DNA of 48,232 nt from assembly GCA_014382015.1 (NCBI GenBank), contig JACNKN010000081.1, positions 1 through 48,232 on the forward strand. Reading direction: 5' to 3'. The position numbers were made by a program, and so were the translations under genes. Origin of the DNA: Fidelibacterota bacterium. Its GTDB lineage: Bacteria; Fidelibacterota; Marinisomatia; Marinisomatales; TCS55. The notes beneath the pieces were generated by a model that was not told the origin of the DNA, made no database searches, and saw only the letters and a program-made list of their open reading frames with translations. Below are positions 8,804 through 17,424 of this stretch, piece by piece. Every line of letters begins with the position of its first letter. Position 1 is the stretch's first letter.

Positions 8804-9375
8804 TAAACGACCCAGTCGGCTCCTCGTTTTAATTCCCTCATTTTAATTATAACCCAAAAGCTAAGCACAGCCCAGGCTAAACCGTATCCAAGCAGTCCGC
8901 CAAATATGATATCAGCTGGATAATGAACACCCACATAAACTCGGCTGAAAGCAACCAAAGCTGCAGCGAAAAAATACTTTATTTTATGTCGGGGATAAAA
9001 ATATCCAAATACCACTGCTGCGGCAAAAACATTGGCTGCGTGGGAAGAAACAAATCCATATGGGCCTCCTTTCCCCATGAGAATTCGAATACCCTCCGTT
9101 AATTCATGACTGGGCCTGAGTCGGCCAAAAAAAGGTTTAAGAACCTGTGCAGATGCTGCATCAGCCAAACCAACTGAAATGATGATTATAGCGGCCGTAA
9201 TCCGACCGCGGCGGCCGCCTTTAACCAAAAGGTAAAGAATGATAAGGATGATAGGTCCTGCCCAGATGTTCTGATTTGTGATAATGGGCATGATCCAATC
9301 TAAAAGAGGATTGGAAATGGTGGTGTTGAAAAACCGAAAAATTGCTTTATCAATGCGAATTAGAGACTCTATCAT
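8800..9375 (-). CDS. PAP2-family membrane phosphatase
   Basis: A 191-residue polytopic inner-membrane phosphatase of the type-2 phosphatidic acid phosphatase superfamily. The three signature motifs are KPFFGRLRP (motif 1, KxxxxxxRP), SSHAAN (motif 2, phosphate loop with His) and SRVYVGVHYPAD (motif 3, SRxxxxxHxxxD). At least five hydrophobic segments are visible. Likely substrates are undecaprenyl pyrophosphate or phosphatidic/phosphatidylglycerol phosphate; which one cannot be read from sequence. It is convergent with the DUF3467 gene. Confidence 0.93.
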   Translation of the reverse strand: MIESLIRIDKAIFRFFNTTISNPLLDWIMPIITNQNIWAGPIILIILYLLVKGGRRGRITAAIIIISVGLADAASAQVLKPFFGRLRPSHELTEGIRILMGKGGPYGFVSSHAANVFAAAVVFGYFYPRHKIKYFFAAALVAFSRVYVGVHYPADIIFGGLLGYGLAWAVLSFWVIIKMRELKRGADWVVY

Positions 9376-9455
9376 GCCTAAAATTTAGTTTACATTTAAT
9401 TAAAAAAATACTTGATCAAAGAGAAATGCAGGGATAACTTTTTGCATACTTTTAG

Positions 9456-9565
9456 GCAGGACCGTTACATAAGAAGACTGGTTGTTCCCCCGCTCCCAGG
9501 ATTCCTGCGGTCCTGCTTCTGTTTTAAGGAAGAAAAAACCCCCGCAGTAATGCGGGGGTTTTTTC
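9456..9565 (+). ncRNA. candidate structured small RNA ending in a terminator
   Basis: Between the divergently read PAP2 and TonB-receptor loci the plus strand can form a closing helix GCAGGACCG (9456-9464) with CGGTCCTGC (9508-9516). An inner hairpin CAGG-ATT-CCTG lies at about 9498-9508, and a perfect 15-bp terminator hairpin ends the unit. CCCCCGC (9487-9493) in the loop is complementary to GCGGGGG (9552-9558) in the terminator arm, so an alternative antiterminator-like pairing is possible. No known RNA family is recognised. A 64-codon open frame crosses the region but looks spurious. Confidence 0.35.
9532..9565. terminator. bidirectional intrinsic terminator
   Basis: Perfect inverted repeat: a 15-bp stem (9532-9546 with 9551-9565), GTAA loop, G+C core CCCCCGC/GCGGGGG flanked by A-runs and T-runs on both sides. 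It can end the TonB-receptor transcript on the minus strand (stop at 9590) and any plus-strand transcript from the 9400-9530 region. Confidence 0.85.
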
Positions 9566-9589
9566 TTAAAATGAATGAAACGTGGGTGT

Positions 9590-12514
9590 TTAGAAACGGG
9601 CGTTGAGTTTTAGTGTAATGTGGCGGCCCAATTTGGGTCCACCGATAATTTCCCGATGAACGTCCCCATTCAAGTTATTGATATTCAAAAGAAGATCATA
9701 TCTTTTACCAAAGCGGTACCCAATCATTGTATCAATAACAAGGTATTCATCAATTGTACCATAATGTACACCGGCTGACCAATCAAATTCCGGAATGTAT
9801 CGAAATCCAACATTTCCATGGAATCCTTTATCTGAATTATATGCAACTTTTGCGTTCACTTTAAACTTCGGTGCATTGATGGGGTCATAGGATCGAGTTA
9901 AGAAATTCCAAAATCGGGTTTTTCCTAAAAAAGAAAAATTGATATCTGCCGTAATTTGAGGCGTAATAAAAGTATACAGGCTTGCATCGAGTCCCCACAA
10001 ACTCACAGCACCATAATTAATATTGGTTAACATTAAATTAACGGGGTTATCAAAATCAACACTATCATCAGACCACCACGCACCCAATGTATCCCCATCA
10101 GAAATTACAAGTTCAGTTCCAGGGCGTGCTTCCCGAGGTTTTGACCACCATCCAGACGGAATGAGGCCCCAATTAGATGATCCATATTCAATATAGTATG
10201 CTCCGGGAACGCCATCTCCCCCATCTTTTATCCCGCTATGATTCGCTGTCGGGATGAATCCAAGAATATCCGGATCAGGGTTGTCAACGCTGTAGAAACC
10301 ACTGGATGTGTCTAAAACGACCGGAGTAACCCAAGTTAAATCACTTACAAAGTCACTGTATGTGCTATAATAGAGGTCGAAAGTTGCACGTGTTTTTTGA
10401 CCCACAAAACCCGCATAACCAAATTCATAAGTCCAAACTTCCTCCGATTTAATCGGATCTAAGTATTTATAATCATCTCCATCTACGAATTGGGCAGGAC
10501 GACCCAAAACTGCTGGAATATATAATACAGCATTATTAGGTATATCGGCCCAACGGAATTCAGATCGTGAGCCATCCCGAACGTCATACATCATAAGATC
10601 GCCGTTGCTATTACGCGTATAACTATACCCCGTTCTGTTTCCACGTGCTTTAACCGGAAAGATTGAGTATTGTGCAGCCAATATATCTAAATACAACCCT
10701 TGGGAAGATGGTGTATTAAATGCCCGAGCGGCGGTTAACCGAAATGTTTGATTCTCTTTTGGCTTCCATAACAACCCGACTTTGGGGGAAAATTGTGGAG
10801 AGAAATTTGCTGTTTCACCTGATCGAGGATCTAAGATAAAAGGAATTCCATCTTCGTCTAATTGCCCACTATGAAGGTCGAATCTTCCAGATAGAATCAG
10901 TTGAAAATGGTCGGAAAGTTTGGATTGAGCCTGCCCATATAATCCATATTCATTGGTGATAATGAGTTCATCCCATTCGTCAATTTCTCCATCACCATCG
11001 TTGTCCTTCCCATCCTCGTCGAAACTAATTGGATTATTACCACCTGATCCATCCGGAAGGATGGTCCCGAATGTTTTGGGCATGGTTCGTTGATAATCTC
11101 CACCCCAGATTAATTTTGTATCGAGAAAACTAAAATCAAGATTATGCTGGAACTGGATATGTAAAAATTTAGAATGATCTTTGACGATTCCTCCGGTTCT
11201 CATATTTCGAGTGATGCCGGAATTACTTGTATTTAAATAGGCCTGGGCAAACCAATTCTTATATATCCATCGTCCCTGGTAAAACTGATAAATCCAGTCA
11301 TCAGCCAAATATCGACCAATCCCGGTTATATTAATATTGGTTGCTTTGGCAAAACCATAATTCAGACTAATAAAATGTTCTGGAGAAAAATCATAATCAG
11401 TCCGAATATCAAATCGTGTGTTCTTGATATCAAAATTGGGCATATCATCAATGCCATCATTGTTTCGGTCCCGAATAATATTATCCGTTCCTAAATAGGT
11501 TGTATCAACTATTCCATCTCCATCTCGATCTACTTCAACATCCCATCCATTCCACCAAGCCTGCCCGTCATCAAAATAATCATCCAAAATATCCCCATCT
11601 CCAAAATCATCATTTTCCCATTGATAATAATGGGCTTTTCTTTCGTCATTTTCGATATACTCCCAATCATGGGCCGTAAAATTAACTAATGACAATTTAT
11701 AGCCAAAATTACCGGTTTGTCCCGCATGGCGAACTTGCGCTTTTGCAAAATTTCTTGAGCCGCCGGTAAGTCCTATAACTGTACCCAACGATTCTTGGGG
11801 TCGTTTTGAAATAATATTGACAACGCCTGCATGGGCATTGGGCCCGTAAAGAGCGGATGAAGGCCCAAGGACCACTTCAATTTGTTTTACATCGTCTGAT
11901 GTGAGTGGAATGACATTATAAGCAATGAGGCGAAGAGAAGGTACGTTTGCCATCCGTCCATCGGTTAGGGTGAGTAAACGACTGCTAAAACTGGAATTGA
12001 ATCCACGGGCGCTGAGATTGTAACTGTCCAACCCGGAAGCTGTAAAATCTACACCTTTGATATTTTTAAAATAATCACCCAAATTTGGGTTACTTGCATT
12101 CCGGATTTTTAATTCTGATATAATGGAAATAGCCGCTGGCGCATCTGTAATTTTTTCACGTCTGCCGCGACTGGCTGTCACCACGTATTCTTGCAATTGA
12201 ATCGCAGATATAGAAAGTTGCGCATCAAATGATTGGGTGGATTCATCCCCTGTAATTTCAATATTACCATTATAATCACTATATCCAATGTAGGTAATTT
12301 TAATTTTATAAGATCCTTCGGGAATATTTTGAATCATATAATTTCCCTCAAAATCGGTCGCAGCACCTGTATTTAGTCCAGAACCCTTGATGATTACATT
12401 GGCGCCAATGAGAGCTTCTCTGGAAGATTTATCCGTAATTTTTCCAGTCAAACTGGTTTGTTGAGAGAAGATAAATGTTAATCCGAAAATGAGAAGGAGG
12501 ATTATTTTTTTCAT
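9590..12514 (-). CDS. TonB-dependent outer-membrane receptor
   Basis: A 974-residue outer-membrane importer. Signal peptide about 1-18 (ending IFSQQ), CarboxypepD_reg-like domain about 20-105 (LTGKITDKSSREALIGANV), plug about 110-240 (VVTASRGRREKITDAPAAISI and VLGPSSALYGPNAHAGVVN), then a 22-strand-type barrel ending in Phe (LKLNARF). Substrate unknown. Several Asp-rich loops carry calcium-type DxDxDG patterns (DRDGDGIVD, DRNNDGIDD, DNDGDGEIDE). The gene lies downstream of a lipoprotein gene in the same direction, the usual order reversed relative to SusC-SusD. A terminator-like hairpin separates them. The next downstream feature is the terminator at 9532-9565. Confidence 0.93.
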   Translation of the reverse strand: MKKIILLLIFGLTFIFSQQTSLTGKITDKSSREALIGANVIIKGSGLNTGAATDFEGNYMIQNIPEGSYKIKITYIGYSDYNGNIEITGDESTQSFDAQLSISAIQLQEYVVTASRGRREKITDAPAAISIISELKIRNASNPNLGDYFKNIKGVDFTASGLDSYNLSARGFNSSFSSRLLTLTDGRMANVPSLRLIAYNVIPLTSDDVKQIEVVLGPSSALYGPNAHAGVVNIISKRPQESLGTVIGLTGGSRNFAKAQVRHAGQTGNFGYKLSLVNFTAHDWEYIENDERKAHYYQWENDDFGDGDILDDYFDDGQAWWNGWDVEVDRDGDGIVDTTYLGTDNIIRDRNNDGIDDMPNFDIKNTRFDIRTDYDFSPEHFISLNYGFAKATNINITGIGRYLADDWIYQFYQGRWIYKNWFAQAYLNTSNSGITRNMRTGGIVKDHSKFLHIQFQHNLDFSFLDTKLIWGGDYQRTMPKTFGTILPDGSGGNNPISFDEDGKDNDGDGEIDEWDELIITNEYGLYGQAQSKLSDHFQLILSGRFDLHSGQLDEDGIPFILDPRSGETANFSPQFSPKVGLLWKPKENQTFRLTAARAFNTPSSQGLYLDILAAQYSIFPVKARGNRTGYSYTRNSNGDLMMYDVRDGSRSEFRWADIPNNAVLYIPAVLGRPAQFVDGDDYKYLDPIKSEEVWTYEFGYAGFVGQKTRATFDLYYSTYSDFVSDLTWVTPVVLDTSSGFYSVDNPDPDILGFIPTANHSGIKDGGDGVPGAYYIEYGSSNWGLIPSGWWSKPREARPGTELVISDGDTLGAWWSDDSVDFDNPVNLMLTNINYGAVSLWGLDASLYTFITPQITADINFSFLGKTRFWNFLTRSYDPINAPKFKVNAKVAYNSDKGFHGNVGFRYIPEFDWSAGVHYGTIDEYLVIDTMIGYRFGKRYDLLLNINNLNGDVHREIIGGPKLGRHITLKLNARF

Positions 12515-12538
12515 TTTTCTCTCATCATGTTAATTCCT

Positions 12539-12571
12539 AAAAAAATGGGGGTAGTCCGAAAACCACCCCCA
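12539..12571 (-). terminator. hairpin and T-run between lipoprotein and receptor genes
   Basis: On the minus strand a 7-bp stem (12565-12571 with 12546-12552, TGGGGGT/ACCCCCA) is followed directly by seven T (12545-12539). It sits after the lipoprotein stop and 25 bp before the receptor start. It should end or attenuate the lipoprotein transcript, so receptor expression would need read-through or a promoter within about 100 bp. Confidence 0.65.
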
Positions 12572-12615
12572 CCTGTATGAACGATACACTTGCGAGGTAT
12601 CAGAAAGTTCGTTTT

Positions 12616-13824
12616 TTAATCAGCAGATGTCCACCCTGATTTGAAATCAATCGTTTCATCAACAGGGATACATAATCCGTTTAAGATTGTGTATTTCATT
12701 TTCCCACCGGATGCAGTGGCTAATCCTGCTAATGCAAAGTCTGTTGCACTATCATTCACTGGAGCAGGTGCTGTGGGGTCTGAACTGTCAACCAGCATGG
12801 CATAAGGAATACCAAATGTTGATACAGTTCCGCCGCCAGCCAGGTTATCTGCATGCATGTAAACTATCATATCCACTGGTGTGATGGTTCCATCTCCATC
12901 TAAATCAGTCAGGGGATTTTTAACATCTCCAACCTTTACAGCTGTTTCAGCGTTAATATTGAATGCGTACCAGGTCAGGTAACCGCCCCAGGCAGCCAAT
13001 GCTGAGGAAGCGATATAAGCAGAAGATGACAGATCTTCGCCTGCACCGGGATCATCTGGTGTTGTGAAAAAACCGCCTGCAGTATTTACTGGCAATTGAG
13101 AAATCCCGGAAATGACCCGATCATCAGCTTCACTCCAGGCAGCCATCACTTCTGAGTAGCGTGAGCTGTGAGAATCACGATCCAAGAAATCAATTGTCAT
13201 GGAACCCGCATCGCCATCAACGGTAAATTTACCATCGGGGAATGGGGGAAGTACCTGGTCCAGATCTGTTGCAGGCGCAAGTGTAATCACACCTGTATCG
13301 AAATTCAACGTATAGTCGCCCTGATCATTAATTTGAGGAACAGTTAGATATGGGGTACAGGTTTCTGTATTGAGCCGGATAGATGGATATGTACCGGTAA
13401 TTTTATAAGTACCGGGTTTATCCTTGCTGGGTGCATCATCAAATACACCTTTCATTACAATGCCCAATGCTGCAAGTGATGCTGCGTCTAAAACATTGGT
13501 TCTTGGGAAGCCCGGCGCATTATCGCCTGCGACCCATCCAGCCAAGGTTTGATTGGTAGCCCCAGTAACAACTGCAGCATCTCCACCCGTTGCTGCTGCA
13601 AATCCAGCCGCATCATCCCATGATGCAACTAATAGGTATGCATCAGCAGAATGTTCAATCCCACTCCCAGATACAACCTTTCGTTCATAGGTACCTGTGA
13701 GAGCAGATAAATTCCATGTGCCAACCACGTCGCCGTAAATGATAACTTCATCTTCACCACAAGCAGAAAATACAATCATTCCCGCCAGCAGAAGTGAGGA
13801 AGTTTTAAAGAGTTTTGAGTTCAT
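12616..13824 (-). CDS. large secreted lipoprotein, function unknown
   Basis: A 402-residue lipoprotein. The signal peptide ends with the lipobox FSAC (Cys 22), followed by GEDE, an acidic +2 region typical of surface or outer-membrane retention in this phylum. The start at 13824 is preferred over 13851 because AAAGGAGAGG lies just before it. The mature part begins with a lipocalin-like GTWNLSALTGTYE strand, and near residue 320 has a dockerin/calcium-type loop DLDGDGTITPVD. It is Asp/Gly/Ser-rich and has no enzyme motif that I recognise. Position next to a TonB receptor suggests a surface substrate-binding partner, but it does not look like SusD (no TPR helices visible). Confidence 0.8.
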   Translation of the reverse strand: MNSKLFKTSSLLLAGMIVFSACGEDEVIIYGDVVGTWNLSALTGTYERKVVSGSGIEHSADAYLLVASWDDAAGFAAATGGDAAVVTGATNQTLAGWVAGDNAPGFPRTNVLDAASLAALGIVMKGVFDDAPSKDKPGTYKITGTYPSIRLNTETCTPYLTVPQINDQGDYTLNFDTGVITLAPATDLDQVLPPFPDGKFTVDGDAGSMTIDFLDRDSHSSRYSEVMAAWSEADDRVISGISQLPVNTAGGFFTTPDDPGAGEDLSSSAYIASSALAAWGGYLTWYAFNINAETAVKVGDVKNPLTDLDGDGTITPVDMIVYMHADNLAGGGTVSTFGIPYAMLVDSSDPTAPAPVNDSATDFALAGLATASGGKMKYTILNGLCIPVDETIDFKSGWTSAD

Positions 13825-13961
13825 AGCCTCTCCTTTTTGTGTTTCGTTCATATTATATGTTCCCAGTTCCGGTTAATTTCTCGCAAGAGGAACTGAAATA
13901 TCTGCCCCAAAGCTACACCGATCTATATTTGGGTTCAAATCTTTTTTTAAAGCATTTTAAA

Positions 13962-14066
13962 TCAATGAGTTCGACGTTCTATGATCCGTTTCACCGCCCA
14001 TAAGAGTAAAAATATTCCGATGATAAAGAGTCCATTGCTAAGAATAAATCTGCTAATGTTTTCCAT
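13962..14066 (-). CDS. possible 34-residue single-span membrane protein
   Basis: A short minus-strand frame with ATG at 14066-14064 and TGA at 13964-13962. The protein begins MENISRFILSN, has one strong hydrophobic helix (GLFIIGIFLLLWAV) and ends in a positively charged tail (KRIIERRTH), a positive-inside single-pass layout. There is no good Shine-Dalgarno site before the ATG, which lowers confidence. It lies 138 bp upstream of the lipoprotein gene on the same strand. Confidence 0.4.
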   Translation of the reverse strand: MENISRFILSNGLFIIGIFLLLWAVKRIIERRTH

Positions 14067-14124
14067 ATTTTAATTTAGCCAAAAAATTAGTAACCATGGG
14101 GAAATTTAATTGTCCTCCCTTTTT

Positions 14125-14530
14125 GGATTGAAATGATGAACCATGTGAATCATTTCTACTCTGTTGTTTTTCTATTTCATATTAACACATGATTTTAGAG
14201 CTGGCATTGTGAGTTTTGAATCATTTAGTTTTCATTGTGTATTGCACAGGACGACACGTCCTGTTTGAGTGTGTTAGGATTGAAATGATGAGTGTTTAAC
14301 ACGAGAAATTCGTAACGGATTAGAGAATATCTCACAGTGGAATGGAATCTTTCCCTCATATAATTTGTGTGCAACAATTCACTTTGTTCATTGTAGCAAT
14401 CCATTTATAAAGGATTGAATGATTTAGTTTTCATTGTGAATTTCGCAGGACGACACGTCCTGCTCGAGTGCATTAGGATTGAAATGATACGCTTTGTGAA
14501 TCATTTTCATGCCATTTTTAACATATTACG
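14125..14530. repeat. three-copy intergenic repeat with CAGGACG palindromes
   Basis: The gene-poor stretch 14067-14675 contains a repeated block. Two long copies (about 14219-14290 and 14415-14490) share TTTAGTTTTCATTGTG, then a palindrome CAGGACG-ACA-CGTCCTG (14247-14263 and 14446-14462, 199 bp apart), then TTAGGATTGAAATGAT. A partial third copy (14125-14157) keeps only GGATTGAAATGATG and TGTGAATCATTT. Possible roles: repeated operator, multiple-copy RNA hairpin, or remnants of a short mobile repeat. No gene is seen here on either strand. Confidence 0.7.
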
Positions 14531-14613
14531 AAACATTAATTTCTGAATGGTCACGTTTACATTACAATTCAATTGTTTCCGATTATTACGGATTACTTCG
14601 AGGGACTAGATAT

Positions 14614-14626
14614 TTTGGTAACCAAA
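14614..14626. promoter_or_regulatory. candidate operator TTTGGT-A-ACCAAA
   Basis: A perfect 13-bp palindrome 50 bp upstream of the D-aminopeptidase start codon, in the position of a promoter-proximal operator. The binding protein is unknown. Confidence 0.35.
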
Positions 14627-14675
14627 TTCCCATAGTTTGATTATTTTAGTCCTGATAAAAGCAGGAGGTTAACCC

Positions 14676-15566
14676 ATGAATCGAATTTTAAAAGTATTAT
14701 TACTCACAATAATTGTTTCTACTCTTTGGGGAAAAGGGAAGAAGATATATATTTCCGCTGATTTGGAAGGTGTAGTCGGTGCAGTGACCGGGGAGCAATT
14801 AGGCCCATCGGGTTTTGAGTATAACCGCTTTCGGGAATTCATGACTGCAGAAGTAAATGCAGCCATCCGCGCGGCAAAATCAGCTGGTGCCACAGAAATT
14901 CTGGTTGCGGATTCCCATGGGAATGGACAGAATTTACTTATAGAAAAATTACCGAAAGATGTGCAGGTGATTCGCTCCTGGCCTCGGCCACTTGGAATGA
15001 TGGAAGGAATTGACAGCAGTTTTGACGGTGTAATCTTTACCGGGTACCATGCCAGTACGGATAATCTGGAAGGAGTTCGGGCCCATACTTTTTCCAGCGC
15101 AAAATTAACCTCAGTGAAAGTCAATGGACAAGTGATGACAGAAGGATCATGGAATGCGGCTATTGCGGGACATTTTGGTGTACCGGTCATTTTGGTAGCC
15201 GGTGATGACGCAGCGGTGAAAGAAGTGAAAGACCTCATTGGAAATGCGGAGGGTGCCATCGTAAAAGAGAGTATAAGTTTCCATTCTGCTAAAACACTCC
15301 ATCCGGAAGCCGCCTATGATCTCATTGCAAAAAAAACGGCTTATGCTGTGAAAAATATCAAAAAGTATATACCCTATAAAATTCCGGGACCCATCACTGT
15401 TTCTATTCGCTTTAAACATTACCAGCCATCTCAGGTTTTGGCCTATCTGGATATGTTCAAACGCACCAGCTCACATACCATTGAATACAACGCAAAGGAT
15501 ATGATTGAGGCTTCTCACATTATGCGGGTGGTTACGGGATATAACGGAGGAAAAACTTCTCCATAA
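14676..15566 (+). CDS. dppA: exported M55 family D-aminopeptidase
   Basis: A zinc D-aminopeptidase of the DppA family, releasing N-terminal D-amino acids (for example D-Ala from D-Ala-D-Ala or peptidoglycan peptides). Residues D29, E31 (ISADLEGV), H81 (ADSHGNG), H125 (TGYHAS) and about E156 match the zinc ligands of Bacillus DppA in type and spacing (52 and 44 residues apart). H137 fits the catalytic histidine. At 296 residues it is slightly longer than usual because of an N-terminal signal peptide (about 1-19), so it acts in the periplasm and not the cytoplasm. A strong ribosome site (AGGAGG) precedes the ATG. The DUF819 membrane protein follows, suggesting uptake or export of products. Confidence 0.9.
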   Translation: MNRILKVLLLTIIVSTLWGKGKKIYISADLEGVVGAVTGEQLGPSGFEYNRFREFMTAEVNAAIRAAKSAGATEILVADSHGNGQNLLIEKLPKDVQVIRSWPRPLGMMEGIDSSFDGVIFTGYHASTDNLEGVRAHTFSSAKLTSVKVNGQVMTEGSWNAAIAGHFGVPVILVAGDDAAVKEVKDLIGNAEGAIVKESISFHSAKTLHPEAAYDLIAKKTAYAVKNIKKYIPYKIPGPITVSIRFKHYQPSQVLAYLDMFKRTSSHTIEYNAKDMIEASHIMRVVTGYNGGKTSP

Positions 15567-15653
15567 AATGATTCCGACTTCGATTTTAATATTTTTTGAA
15601 TTAGTCATAGAGAAAAAAGATCATTATTGCAAAGTTATATCCTAATTTATTGA

Positions 15654-16898
15654 ATGGATAAACCCCTGTTTACCAATGATGCAGTTGTCCTGGGAATTCT
15701 TTTGGGCATCTTGGCATTTGTATTTTTAACTGCCAGGTGCGCCCATCCATTCTGGAAAAAATTCTACAAATATATCCCCACATTGCTGCTCTGTTATTTT
15801 ATTCCATCTATTTTTAATTCATTGGGAATTATCTCCGGTGAGTCATCCAAACTCTATTTTGTTGCATCCCGATATTTATTGCCCACCAGTTTAGTCCTAC
15901 TCACAATCAGTATTGATCTCCCAAGTATTATGAAACTGGGTCCCAAAGCCTTAATCATGTTTTTCACCGGTACCGCTGGGATTATCGTTGGGGGACCACT
16001 AGCTATTTTAGTTGTATCTGTTTTTGCACCGGACATTGTAGGTGGTGTTGGCCCCGAAGCTGTATGGCGTGGTCTCACCACCGTGGCCGGCAGTTGGATC
16101 GGGGGCAGTGCAAACCAGGCGGCTATGAAAGAAATATTCAATGTGGGCGATGGATTATTTTCTGCCATGATTGCTGTGGATGTGGTTGTAGCCAATATTT
16201 GGATGGCTTTTTTACTCTATGGAGCAGGAATTCATAAACGAATTGATGAAAAGCTTCAATCGGATACGTCTGCTATTTCTGAATTAAAACAAAAAATTGA
16301 AGCTTATCGATCTCAAATTATGCGAATTCCTGATTTGACCGATACAATCAAGCTGATGAGTGTTGGATTTGGGGTAACCGCTCTCGCTCATTACGGTTCC
16401 GATTTAATTGCGCCGTGGATTGCAGCAAATGCACCGGGATTGGAAAAGTTCAGCCTGACTTCAGGATTCTTTTGGCTCATCGTTTTATCCACCACCATTG
16501 CATTGGGCTTATCCTTTACCCGGGCCAGAGAATTGGAGGGGATCGGTGCTTCTCGATACGGCAGTCTATTTCTTTTTGTGTTGGTTGCAACCATTGGGAT
16601 GAAAATGGACCTCATGGCCATATTTGAAAATCCTGGACTTTTTGTGGTGGGATTAATTTGGATGGCATTCCATGCAATTCTTTTAATTGGAGTGGCAAAA
16701 CTAATAAAAGCACCCTTTTTCTTTATGGCAGTGGGGAGTCAGGCCAATGTGGGTGGTGCCGCTTCGGCGCCGATTGTGGCATCCGCTTTTCATCCCTCTT
16801 TAGCACCGGTAGGTGTTTTATTGGCTGTACTTGGCTACGCAGTTGGAACATATGGTGCATGGTTCTGCGGTATTGTGATGCAGGCCGTTTCTCCTTAA
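15654..16898 (+). CDS. DUF819 family membrane protein
   Basis: A 414-residue inner-membrane protein with about ten hydrophobic helices, matching the DUF819 (YjcL) family. Glycine-rich family blocks are visible: GTAGIIVGGPLAIL, GSWIGGSANQAAM and NVGGAASAPIVASAFHP. The two inverted halves look like a transporter fold, but no substrate is established. A charged cytosolic loop lies at about 200-225. Located 87 bp after the D-aminopeptidase; in other genomes DUF819 genes also accompany peptidases and racemases, so transport of a D-amino acid or dipeptide product is a reasonable guess. Confidence 0.88.
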   Translation: MDKPLFTNDAVVLGILLGILAFVFLTARCAHPFWKKFYKYIPTLLLCYFIPSIFNSLGIISGESSKLYFVASRYLLPTSLVLLTISIDLPSIMKLGPKALIMFFTGTAGIIVGGPLAILVVSVFAPDIVGGVGPEAVWRGLTTVAGSWIGGSANQAAMKEIFNVGDGLFSAMIAVDVVVANIWMAFLLYGAGIHKRIDEKLQSDTSAISELKQKIEAYRSQIMRIPDLTDTIKLMSVGFGVTALAHYGSDLIAPWIAANAPGLEKFSLTSGFFWLIVLSTTIALGLSFTRARELEGIGASRYGSLFLFVLVATIGMKMDLMAIFENPGLFVVGLIWMAFHAILLIGVAKLIKAPFFFMAVGSQANVGGAASAPIVASAFHPSLAPVGVLLAVLGYAVGTYGAWFCGIVMQAVSP

Positions 16899-16906
16899 AG
16901 TCGGAT

Positions 16907-17287
16907 ATGAAATATTTCCCACTAATTTTGCTTTTGGGTTTTTTTACATCCTGTGAGGATGAAATAGTGGAAGACCCCTCCCTGATTGGCAGTTGGGAGC
17001 AGTTTGAAAAAAAGACTGCGAATACGGATGGATGGCAGGCACTTTCCCAAGGATTTTTTTGGAATATCACCTTTAATGAAGATGGATCCCATACCAATTC
17101 TCAAGGAAACTTTATGTCCACGTATGATTGTACCGGAACCTGGGAAATTAACGGAAATCGACTGACCATGATGAATGACTGTGGCCGAAAAAAGCAGGAT
17201 TTGACTATGCACTTTAGTATTGAAGATTCCATTATGAGTTGGATTCATGAATTCTCTAGCGAGGGAGAAAAATTTAAGCGGAAATAA
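16907..17287 (+). CDS. small lipocalin-like lipoprotein
   Basis: A 126-residue lipoprotein. The signal peptide ends with FFTSC (Cys about 16), followed by EDE. The mature part starts LIGSWEQFEK and has alternating strand pattern with FNEDG, GTWEINGNRLTM, typical of small lipocalin-like domains in this phylum. The true start is the ATG at 16907, 8 bp after the DUF819 stop; the longer frame upstream is out of register with any coding signal. It is probably cotranscribed with dppA and the DUF819 gene. Ligand unknown. Confidence 0.8.
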   Translation: MKYFPLILLLGFFTSCEDEIVEDPSLIGSWEQFEKKTANTDGWQALSQGFFWNITFNEDGSHTNSQGNFMSTYDCTGTWEINGNRLTMMNDCGRKKQDLTMHFSIEDSIMSWIHEFSSEGEKFKRK

Positions 17288-17424
17288 TTATCCGTATTTG
17301 GGTATGAAGCCAGAAAATAATTGAGTTCGATGTTGATCCTTACCCTTAAAGGCTTAATTTCCTTCGAAAATTTTCATAATTGTAGTTTATATTCAAAATC
17401 GTCCATTTCAAACAGGAGGAAACC

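Noticed and set aside
9418..9455. Possible promoter for the candidate RNA (TTGATC, GATAAC)
   Set aside because: Spacer is only 15 bp and the match is weak.
9412..9606. 64-codon plus-strand frame
   Set aside because: It runs through the terminator hairpin and into the TonB receptor gene on the other strand; sequence composition is not protein-like.
16658..16906. Upstream extension of the lipocalin-like gene
   Set aside because: This part overlaps the DUF819 coding region in another frame; the lipoprotein signal peptide begins at 16907.
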